Positions 6,703 through 12,035 of a stretch of DNA of 12,035 nt are shown here, in pieces. Below the pieces are notes generated by a model. That model worked only from the letters and a program-made list of their open reading frames with translations. It was not told the origin of the DNA and did no database searches. The DNA comes from Bacillota bacterium (GTDB lineage Bacteria; Bacillota; Sulfobacillia; JABLXB01), in assembly GCA_024653225.1 (NCBI GenBank), contig JANLGA010000035.1, positions 1-12,035 of the forward strand, written 5' to 3'. Position numbers and translations under genes: made by a program. Numbering within the stretch: the stretch's first letter is position 1; every line of letters starts with the position of its first letter.

Positions 6703-7599
6703 TCACCTCCCGTCACCCGGGGGCGCCAGGACCCTGAGCGCGCCGGGGAGCAGGCTGAACGTGGTCGGGACGTTGCCGACCAGCGTGCCGTCGGCCTGGA
6801 TCGCGAGGGGTCTGTCGGCCTCGACCGACACTTCCGACCCGGTGTAAACGTGGACCTTCCTGTTCAGGATGTGCCTGCCCGAGTATGTCAACGGAAGTAG
6901 CCTGAGAGCCTCCGACCGACTAACGTCCCTGGCGACGATCACGTGGAATTTGCCGTCGTCCACCCTTGCGTCCGGCGCCATCATTATGCCCCCGCCGTAG
7001 AACTTGCCGTTGGCCACCGCCAACACCAGCACACGCCCTTCAATAATCTTGCCGTCAATGGATATTCTCATGAAGGCGGACGCATAGCCCAGGACGGTCT
7101 TGACGGCGGTCAGCAGGTAGGTCACTGTCCCGTTGACGATGACCCGGCTTCTGTTGACCGCCTCCGCTATGTCGGCATCTATGCCGCAACCTGCGATGTT
7201 CACGAAGTAATTGCCGTTAACCCGGCCCACGTCGGCCGCCGTCCAGTGGTTCCCCGCGAGCAACGGGATCACTTCATCCACAGTTTTCGGGAGTCCGAAC
7301 GTCCTCGCGAAATCGTTTCCCGTACCGGCCGGAACGATCCCGAGCTCCACGTTCGACCCGACCAACGCGCTCACTATCTCGCGCACGGTGCCGTCGCCCC
7401 CGACGGCGACTATCCTATCGTACCCCCGGCGTACCGATTCCTCCGTTATCCCGGTCACCGTCAACGGACCCGGGGTCATCCTGTGGTCCGGCGGGAGACC
7501 TTTCTCCTTAAGCTTGGCTTCCAGCTCCCGCCATACGCGTAGGGACCGGCCCCTGCCGGCGACCGGATTGACTATGTAAAGGGTCCTCGTGTGAATCAC
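6703..7599 (-). CDS. Diacylglycerol/lipid kinase (DgkB/YegS/BmrU family)
   Basis: A 298-aa soluble lipid kinase that phosphorylates diacylglycerol or a related lipid at the inner face of the membrane, recycling DAG to phosphatidic acid (family knowledge). The nucleotide-binding domain shows NPVAGRG (11-17), VAVGGDGTVREIVSAL (65-79) and PAGTGNDFAR (90-99). The C-terminal beta-sandwich contains NIAGCGIDADI (134-144), VANGKFYGGGIMMAPDA (195-211) and VDDGKFHV (213-220). The usual late DGE motif reads DGTLVG (270-275), so the acidic residue thought to serve catalysis is threonine. The GTG start is nine bases from the preceding terminator, with GAGG directly adjoining it, an unusually close ribosome site. 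The next gene starts four bases after its stop. Confidence 0.93.
   Translation of the reverse strand: MIHTRTLYIVNPVAGRGRSLRVWRELEAKLKEKGLPPDHRMTPGPLTVTGITEESVRRGYDRIVAVGGDGTVREIVSALVGSNVELGIVPAGTGNDFARTFGLPKTVDEVIPLLAGNHWTAADVGRVNGNYFVNIAGCGIDADIAEAVNRSRVIVNGTVTYLLTAVKTVLGYASAFMRISIDGKIIEGRVLVLAVANGKFYGGGIMMAPDARVDDGKFHVIVARDVSRSEALRLLPLTYSGRHILNRKVHVYTGSEVSVEADRPLAIQADGTLVGNVPTTFSLLPGALRVLAPPGDGR
6704..6711 (-). promoter_or_regulatory. Ribosome binding site deciding the phosphoribosyltransferase start
   Basis: GGGAGGTG on the minus strand overlaps the end of the lipid kinase frame (GGG-AGG-TGA) and sits seven bases (counted from GGAGG) before TTG 6698. It favours this rare start over GTG 6716, which has no comparable site. 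Confidence 0.6.
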
Positions 7600-7607
7600 C
7601 TCGGCAC

Positions 7608-7636
7608 AAAAAATTACCCAATCGGGCGATTGGGTA
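7608..7636 (-). terminator. Rho-independent terminator after the bactofilin gene
   Basis: A perfect 10-bp inverted repeat, TACCCAATCG (7615-7624) and CGATTGGGTA (7627-7636), is followed on the minus strand by AA-less-than-ideal then six T residues (7613-7608, read as TTTTTT). It lies about 20 bases after the bactofilin stop. It ends only eight bases before the lipid kinase GTG, so it separates the alr-M23-bactofilin group from the next genes, or acts as a leaky or regulated junction. Confidence 0.9.
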
Positions 7637-7656
7637 GGTGTGCATCGAGACCGCTC

Positions 7657-8055
7657 TCAGGGCTTCGGAATGGGCAACGGGGGCTTCGACATCAGGTCCT
7701 TGCCGTCCTTCTTCATCTCGCTCGCCCCTCTGAACAGCGCACCATCATCCACCGTCAGGCTGGCCACCTTGATATCACCCGTGAGCCTCGCGGTCGCCGT
7801 CAGCTCGAGCTTGCCCTCCGTATCTATGTTCCCCTTCACTTCGCCGGCGACTGTCACGTTGCGTCCCCTTATGTTGGCGAGTACCGTGGCGGTTTCGCCG
7901 ATTATGACGTCGCCCTTGCAGTTGATCTCCCCCTCGATGCGTCCGTCTACGCGCACTCCCCCCGACGATGAGACAGTACCCTTAAATTCCGTGTCCTGTC
8001 CCACTATTGTCTCGATCTTGTCGCTCTTCTCCGGGCCATCCTTCTTGCCGAACAT
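7657..8055 (-). CDS. Bactofilin (polymer-forming cytoskeletal protein)
   Basis: A 132-aa bactofilin. The protein is a right-handed beta-helix that polymerises without nucleotide, usually at the membrane. The central part shows the glycine/hydrophobic periodicity of the family: FKGTVSSSGGVRVDGRIEGE, then GDVIIGETATVLANIRGRNV, then VAGEVKGNIDTEGKLEL, then LTGDIKVASLTVDDGALFRG. It is flanked by a short N-terminal MFGKK-type segment (membrane-targeting in some family members) and a proline-rich tail, KPPLPIPKP. ATG 8055 is preferred: GGAGG lies 11 bases upstream (nine counted from the extended GGAGGGG), whereas TTG 8064 is only two bases from it. It follows the M23 peptidase gene by 26 bases, a pairing seen in other bacteria where bactofilins position M23 endopeptidases. 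A strong terminator follows. Confidence 0.95.
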   Translation of the reverse strand: MFGKKDGPEKSDKIETIVGQDTEFKGTVSSSGGVRVDGRIEGEINCKGDVIIGETATVLANIRGRNVTVAGEVKGNIDTEGKLELTATARLTGDIKVASLTVDDGALFRGASEMKKDGKDLMSKPPLPIPKP

Positions 8056-8081
8056 GCTTCCCAACCCCTCCAGGAAGTTTT

Positions 8082-9125
8082 CTATTCCTCGCCAGTCGCC
8101 TGGAAATATTTTTGGGGGTCGACGTATGCCCCGTCGACCGTGACCTGGTAATGAAGGTGCGGCCCGGTAGAGAACCCACTGGAGCCCACTCGTGCGATTA
8201 CGGTCCCACGGGTCACCTTATCGCCCTGTCTGACTTCGATCCTCGAGCAGTGACCATACCAGCTCTTTATCCCGTAGCCGTGGTCAATCACCACGGTCCT
8301 CCCGAGTCCGCCGTGATACCCGGCAAAGGTGACAACGCCGTCCCCGGCGGCAGAAACAGGGGTTCCGTACGGAGCGCCTATGTCTATTCCCTCGTGGAAC
8401 TCGCTCCGGCTTCGGCTCACCGGCGAGCGCCGGTAGCCGTACGGGGAGGTGATCAGGCCCGCCACCGGACGTAGCGACGGCCTCGCCCTCAGGTAAGCGA
8501 TGAGATTCACGAGCCGTTCTCTGAGGGACGTCAGGCTCCCCTCCCGGACGGACGCTTCCTCTATGAGCCCGTCGAACAGTCCCTGTCTGCCCCTCGGCAC
8601 TCTGCTCCTCGACACTTCGCTGAGGGCCATGCGTTGTTCTCGAGCGCGGTTCCTAGCCTCTTGGGAGACCGCCCCGGCAGGGAAGACCGAAGCATCCTTG
8701 TCAATCAAATTCCTGATCTGATTGTCCAGCGCTTCGAGGCGGTCCAGGCGCTCCTGCACTTCGCCGGCCTCGATTTCGTATTCTCTGAGCAGCGCCTTCT
8801 GCGTCGTGTTCTCTTCCCTCAGCTGCCTAAGCTCGAGCGTGTACGCAGCCACATCGCTGCTCAGCCGCCTGTACCTTATCCCGAATACCAACAGGGAGAA
8901 CGTTGCGACCAAGAGGATCGCTGCAGCCGCCTTCAGCCACGAGACCTTGAGCGGGAACGAGAGGGATTTCTCGCCGGAATGCGGGAGGACCAAGACCGTA
9001 AACGATTTATTGCCCTTCTTGGACCCGGCCGCCAACTGCTTCACCACCGCGCGTGCCGACTCTCGGGACCCATCTCCGTAACACAACATAAACCAGCTAT
9101 AATGCCGGTTTGTTATATGTTCCAC
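8082..9125 (-). CDS. Membrane-anchored M23 (LytM-type) peptidoglycan endopeptidase
   Basis: Up to 347 aa. Residues about 64-84 form one membrane helix, followed by a coiled coil (about 90-145, LRQLREENTTQKALLREYEI) and a C-terminal LytM domain from about 222. All zinc and catalytic residues are present: His244 and Asp248 in FHEGIDIGAPYGTPV, His292 in WYGHCS, and His323/His325 in GPHLHYQ, so it should be active and cut peptidoglycan cross-bridges outside the membrane. The start is uncertain. GTG 9125 is the longest frame but lacks a good ribosome site, and residues 1-25 look non-coding in character. ATG 9089 (no ribosome site) or the GTG pair near 9047-9042 are alternatives. The region KSFTVLVLPHSGEKSLSF (about 40-57) onwards is family-like. 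It precedes bactofilin in one operon. Confidence 0.92.
   Translation of the reverse strand: MEHITNRHYSWFMLCYGDGSRESARAVVKQLAAGSKKGNKSFTVLVLPHSGEKSLSFPLKVSWLKAAAAILLVATFSLLVFGIRYRRLSSDVAAYTLELRQLREENTTQKALLREYEIEAGEVQERLDRLEALDNQIRNLIDKDASVFPAGAVSQEARNRAREQRMALSEVSRSRVPRGRQGLFDGLIEEASVREGSLTSLRERLVNLIAYLRARPSLRPVAGLITSPYGYRRSPVSRSRSEFHEGIDIGAPYGTPVSAAGDGVVTFAGYHGGLGRTVVIDHGYGIKSWYGHCSRIEVRQGDKVTRGTVIARVGSSGFSTGPHLHYQVTVDGAYVDPQKYFQATGEE
9090..9111. repeat. Imperfect inverted repeat at the 5' end of the M23 gene
   Basis: AAACCAGC (9090-9097), six-base TATAAT, then GCCGGTTT (9104-9111): an 8-bp stem with one mismatch (a G-U pair in minus-strand RNA). It overlaps the start-codon zone of the M23 gene. 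It may be an RNA hairpin or operator, or it may mean that the true start lies downstream. Confidence 0.25.
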
Positions 9126-9268
9126 GCGCGGGGCCGATTTCCTTCAGTGTCATATCTTTCTTCTTCACTTTTCGGTATGTGGAGTTTCGGGACGTGGAGC
9201 CGTGTCGCCTACTCGGGCAAGTAAGGATTCAAACCCCAGTGTTGAACGCGTACTCGGGGGCCTGCGCG
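9126..9268. other. Gap between alr and the M23 gene
   Basis: This 143-base gap holds no gene. Neither a terminator after alr nor a convincing promoter for the M23 gene was found. The minus strand contains GGGGTTTGAATCC, which recalls a tRNA T-arm, but no acceptor or anticodon arm accompanies it. Confidence 0.4.
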
Positions 9269-10435
9269 TCACTCCTCCATAGGAATCCTGTCCCCCTCCC
9301 GGTCCACGGTGTACAAGCGGCCCGCCTTCCGATAGACGCGCGGCAACCTCGCGCTCAAGCCCGTCAGCACATCGTTGACGATAGTCCCCACGCTATCAGC
9401 GATCTCCTCAGCGGTGGGGCCCCCGTTTCCCGCAATCAGCGACACGGTATCGCCGGCCTTGAGTGATGGTACCGCCGTCGCGTCCACCATGAACTGATCC
9501 ATGCATACGCGACCTACGACCGGGATGCGCCTGCCCCAGACTCCCACCTCTCCCCTGTTGGAAAGGTGCCGGCTGTACCCATCCGCGTACCCTGCGGGCA
9601 CCGTTCCCACCACTATGTCCCGGGGAGCCGTGTACGCACACCCGTACCCCACCGTGGTCCCGGCCTCGATCGCCTTGACATGCGACAACCTCGCGTACAG
9701 CGACAGCCCTATCCTGAAACCCTTCGCCGGACAGGGCGGATATCCGTACAGCGCGATGCCCGGCCTCACCATGTCCAACCGGTACTCCGGATACCGCAAG
9801 AGACCCGCGCTGTTGCAGCAATGTAATACCCCGGGGTCTATGCCCGCGTCCCCGATGCGTCTAACCACCGACATGAAGGTAGCGAACTGGTGTTCGGTAT
9901 ATCCCGGATCGGTGTCCGCCGCGGCAAAATGAGTGAACGTCCCGGCCACGCGTCGGCGCCCCAGTTCGTTCAGTGTCCGGATGAGCGCCTCGAGTTCCTC
10001 TCCGGCGCGGGCTCCTACGCGAGCCATGCCGGTGTCGATCTTCAGGTGTATGAGCGCGGGTTTCCCTACGCGGTCCTCCGCGCGGACCAACGCCTCCACG
10101 CCCGATGGAGTCCATACTGCCTGCGACAGCCCGTTCTCAACTACTTCCTGCGCCTGCTCATCCGGTGTATACCCCAGGATGAGCACAGGGGCGCGGATCC
10201 CGGCTCTCCTCAGCTCGACCCCTTCCGAAAGGACCGCGACGCCCAGCCACGACGCTCCTCCCTCCAACGACGCCCCGGCCACCTCGACTGCCCCGTGCCC
10301 GTAGCCGTTGGCCTTGACCACCGCCATGACCGCCGTCCGGTCGCCCACCATCGAACTGATCAGCGACGCGTTCGACGATATCGCGTCGAGGTCAACCTCG
10401 ATCCAGGCGGGACGTATCTCAGATAGGCGCGCCAC
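9269..10435 (-). CDS. alr: Alanine racemase
   Basis: A 388-aa PLP-dependent enzyme converting L-Ala to D-Ala for peptidoglycan in the cytosol. The N-terminal TIM barrel shows VVKANGYGHGAVEVA, with Lys41 as the PLP Schiff-base residue, then HLKIDTGMARVG (130-141) and FTHFAAADTD (167-176). The C-terminal domain holds the catalytic tyrosine (Tyr268, in GYGCAYTAP), then VPAGYADGYSRHLS (279-292) and VGRVCMDQFMVD (307-318). The length is typical. The conserved NYE motif near the C-terminus reads VNDVL (353-357), so the active-site-entrance tyrosine is Asn354. The GTG start has GGAGGAG nine bases upstream. It lies downstream of parB in the same orientation, separated by 163 bases that include parS, and heads a cell-wall group with the M23 and bactofilin genes. 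Confidence 0.97.
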   Translation of the reverse strand: MARLSEIRPAWIEVDLDAISSNASLISSMVGDRTAVMAVVKANGYGHGAVEVAGASLEGGASWLGVAVLSEGVELRRAGIRAPVLILGYTPDEQAQEVVENGLSQAVWTPSGVEALVRAEDRVGKPALIHLKIDTGMARVGARAGEELEALIRTLNELGRRRVAGTFTHFAAADTDPGYTEHQFATFMSVVRRIGDAGIDPGVLHCCNSAGLLRYPEYRLDMVRPGIALYGYPPCPAKGFRIGLSLYARLSHVKAIEAGTTVGYGCAYTAPRDIVVGTVPAGYADGYSRHLSNRGEVGVWGRRIPVVGRVCMDQFMVDATAVPSLKAGDTVSLIAGNGGPTAEEIADSVGTIVNDVLTGLSARLPRVYRKAGRLYTVDREGDRIPMEE

Positions 10436-10581
10436 TTTCCGCAGCTCCTCCTCCAGGCTCGGGACCGCTCCGTCCCCACCTCTCGCCGGTCCGCGCCGTC
10501 GCCGTGCGCCCGACCACTAACCCTGCCTCGCGGGTACCTAATCCGCTCGACGGCCCCGCGGTGGGGGGTCCCGGGTCGCGA

Positions 10582-10597
10582 TGTTCCACGTGAAACA
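10582..10597. promoter_or_regulatory. parS: parS centromere site
   Basis: TGTTCCACGTGAAACA is identical to the 16-bp Bacillus-type parS consensus, an almost perfect palindrome bound by ParB (Spo0J). It starts one base after the parB stop on the minus strand, between parB and alr. No second perfect site was found in the window. Confidence 0.97.
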
Positions 10598-10598
10598 C

Positions 10599-11465
10599 TC
10601 ACTCGGCCCGCCCGGCCGCGGCCTCTCGGGTCGGGCGAACCAACGCCTCCACGATCCGCTGGAGATCCTCCGGACCGTAGAACATGATCTCGATCCGCCC
10701 TTTCTTCTCGCTACCCTCTATTCTAACCCGAGTTCCCAGCGCCTCTCTCAGCCTATCCTCCGCCTCCACCAGCTCCGCCGCCCTTGCCGTTGGGCCCGTC
10801 CGCTTCGTCCTGCCCGCTCCCGCCATCCGTCGGACGAGCGCCTCTACTCCTCGGGCCGACAATCCCTTCGCCACCGCCACCTGGGCGGCCTTCACCTGCT
10901 CCGCCCCGTGCAGTCCCAACAAAGCCCGCGCATGCCCCATCGCCAGCGCCCCGGAACGCACGAGGTCCTGCACCGACTTGTGCAACTGCAGCAGCCTCAC
11001 GGTGTTGGCCACATGGGGTCGGCTCTTCCCAACCCTGTTCGCGATCTCCTCCTGCGTCAGGTTGAACTCCCTCGTCAGCCTGTCGAACGCCTCGGCTTCC
11101 TCCATCGGATTCAGGTCCTCCCGCTGCAGGTTCTCGATCAGCGCAACCTGCATCGCGTCGGCGTCGCTCAGCTCCCGAACGACGGCGGGTATGGACCGGA
11201 GCCCGGCCGCCTGGGCCGCCCTCCACCGTCTCTCCCCCGCCACCAGCTCGTACCCCCTCCGCCTGACCAACACCGGCTGGACGACCCCGTGCTCCCTTAT
11301 TGACTGCACGAGCTCTTGCATCTTCTCGTCGTCGAACCTCCTCCGAGGCTGCAGAGCATTCGGCATGATGTCCGCCACCGCGATCTCCAGGGGCTCGTCA
11401 CCATCCTCCGCTCCCGCCTCGGGGATCAGGGCCTCAAGCCCCCTCCCCAGTCCCCTCTTCGGCAC
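10599..11465 (-). CDS. parB: Chromosome-partitioning protein ParB (Spo0J)
   Basis: A 288-aa CTP-dependent DNA clamp that loads at parS and spreads along the chromosome. The N-terminal KRGLGRGLEALIP (3-15) is the ParA-stimulating peptide and fixes the start. The CTP-binding domain follows, with LQPRRRFDDEKMQELVQSI (38-56), GYELVAGERRWRAA (71-84) and ENLQREDLNPMEEA (111-124). The helix-turn-helix is at LTQEEIANRVGKSRPHVANT (136-155). The C-terminal dimerisation domain ends near residue 275. GTG start, with AGGAAG nine bases upstream, overlapping parA by 32 bases. The only oddity is the tail EAAAGRAE after the family end. In spore formers ParB also affects sporulation and recruits SMC (family knowledge). 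Confidence 0.98.
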   Translation of the reverse strand: MPKRGLGRGLEALIPEAGAEDGDEPLEIAVADIMPNALQPRRRFDDEKMQELVQSIREHGVVQPVLVRRRGYELVAGERRWRAAQAAGLRSIPAVVRELSDADAMQVALIENLQREDLNPMEEAEAFDRLTREFNLTQEEIANRVGKSRPHVANTVRLLQLHKSVQDLVRSGALAMGHARALLGLHGAEQVKAAQVAVAKGLSARGVEALVRRMAGAGRTKRTGPTARAAELVEAEDRLREALGTRVRIEGSEKKGRIEIMFYGPEDLQRIVEALVRPTREAAAGRAE

Positions 11466-12035
11466 GACTCATCACTTCCTTCGCAAGTTCCTTGTACACT
11501 TCCGCTCCGCGGCACCGCGCGTCATACAGCGTAATCGGTTTGCCGTGGCTCGGCGCCTCGCTCAGCCGTACACTCCTCGGTATCAGCGTCCGGTACACCT
11601 TGGTCCGGAAGTACCGCTTCACCTCCTCGGCCACCTGGATGGACAGGTTCGTCCTCCCATCGAACATCGTCAACACGACTCCCTCAAGCTTCAAGCCCGG
11701 GTTCAATCGCTGCTGGATCAAAGCGATCGTCTTCATGAGCTGCCCCAGCCCCTCCAGGGCGTAGTACTCGCATTGAATGGGTACCATCACCGAATCCGCC
11801 GCCGTCAACGCATTTAGAGTCAACAGCCCCAGGGAGGGCGGACAGTCCACGAGCACGTATTCGTACCCTCCCCGCTCCCCCTCCAGGGCTCTCCTCAGCT
11901 GCCCCTCCCTGTTCACCATCCCCACCAACTCTATCTCCGCCCCCGCCAGGTCCATCGTCGAGGGCGCCACGGCCAACCCACGTATTCCCGACCCAACGAT
12001 CACGTCACGCATCGGGACACTGTTGATCACCACAT
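11434..12035 (-). CDS. parA: Chromosome-partitioning ATPase ParA (Soj), 5' part missing
   Basis: This partial gene runs off the right edge. About 200 of about 255 residues are visible, and the Walker A motif lies outside. The GTG near 12033 is internal, not a start. Visible family elements are STMDLAGAEIELV (25-37 of the fragment), the Walker B region YVLVDCPPSLGLLTLNAL (59-76), the strand SVMVPIQCEYYALEGLGQL (81-99) and the C-terminal IPRSVRLSEAPSHGKPI (151-167). ParA is a DNA-binding ATPase that moves ParB-parS complexes and in Bacillus acts on DnaA (family knowledge). It forms an operon with parB, whose start lies within the end of parA. Truncation is due only to the window boundary. Confidence 0.97.
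   Translation of the reverse strand, partial: VVINSVPMRDVIVGSGIRGLAVAPSTMDLAGAEIELVGMVNREGQLRRALEGERGGYEYVLVDCPPSLGLLTLNALTAADSVMVPIQCEYYALEGLGQLMKTIALIQQRLNPGLKLEGVVLTMFDGRTNLSIQVAEEVKRYFRTKVYRTLIPRSVRLSEAPSHGKPITLYDARCRGAEVYKELAKEVMSRAEEGTGEGA

Noticed and set aside
9118..9126. parS half-site TGTTCCACG near the M23 gene start
   Set aside because: Only one half matches and no palindrome is formed, so a ParB site is unlikely.
9226..9240. tRNA T-arm-like sequence (minus strand GGGGTTTGAATCC)
   Set aside because: No matching acceptor stem, anticodon arm or D-arm was found at the right distance.
10436..10581. Search for an alr promoter between parS and alr
   Set aside because: No pair of -35 and -10 elements with acceptable spacing was found, so alr may be read from parAB or from an unrecognised promoter.
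10684..11817. Plus-strand frame of 377 aa opposite parB and parA
   Set aside because: It is Ser/Pro/Arg-rich shadow sequence across two confidently identified minus-strand genes.

Overview
This 12 kb, high-GC window looks like a chromosomal stretch of an endospore-forming Bacillota (Clostridia-like) bacterium. The evidence is the combination of Firmicutes-type gene families (YyaC/GPR-like spore protein, YkuS/UPF0180, DUF951, a YedF-like DsrE protein) and a ParA-ParB pair with a perfect parS site. In Bacillota this pair usually lies close to the replication origin. Oriented by parAB, the origin probably lies beyond the right-hand end, but that is inference. No tRNA, rRNA, insertion sequence, CRISPR array, prophage gene or obvious foreign island was seen. 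Genes are densely packed, and all are on the minus strand except yyaC.

Reading the minus strand from right to left. (1) 12035-10582: the 3' part of parA (cut by the window edge), then parB overlapping it by 32 bp, with one parS site just past the parB stop; this is the chromosome segregation module. (2) 10435-7608: alr (alanine racemase, supplying D-Ala for peptidoglycan), a membrane-anchored M23 endopeptidase and a bactofilin, closed by a clear intrinsic terminator. This is a cell-wall synthesis, remodelling and scaffold group. (3) 7599-5712: a DgkB/YegS-type lipid kinase whose start abuts that terminator, a stand-alone phosphoribosyltransferase and ykuS.

(4) 5131-5727: yyaC on the plus strand, the only gene so oriented. 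Its 3' end overlaps that of ykuS by 16 bp, and its promoter region (4981-5130) is shared with the next, divergent operon. (5) 4980-115: a seven-gene minus-strand operon with junctions from 4-bp overlaps to 4-bp gaps. It encodes an anchored beta-propeller-like protein, an unrecognised small membrane protein, CvpA-like, YedF-like DsrE, MscS channel, DUF951 and YchF. The tight coupling implies one transcript, dominated by membrane and envelope proteins and ending in a translation-associated ATPase.

Most genes are ordinary members of known families. The points worth a second look are several conserved-residue deviations (YedF-like, Alr, lipid kinase, YchF), the unknown 136-aa protein paired with the propeller protein, the terminator/start junction at 7600, the parS placement and the divergent yyaC control region. 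I did not find a convincing wholly new system.
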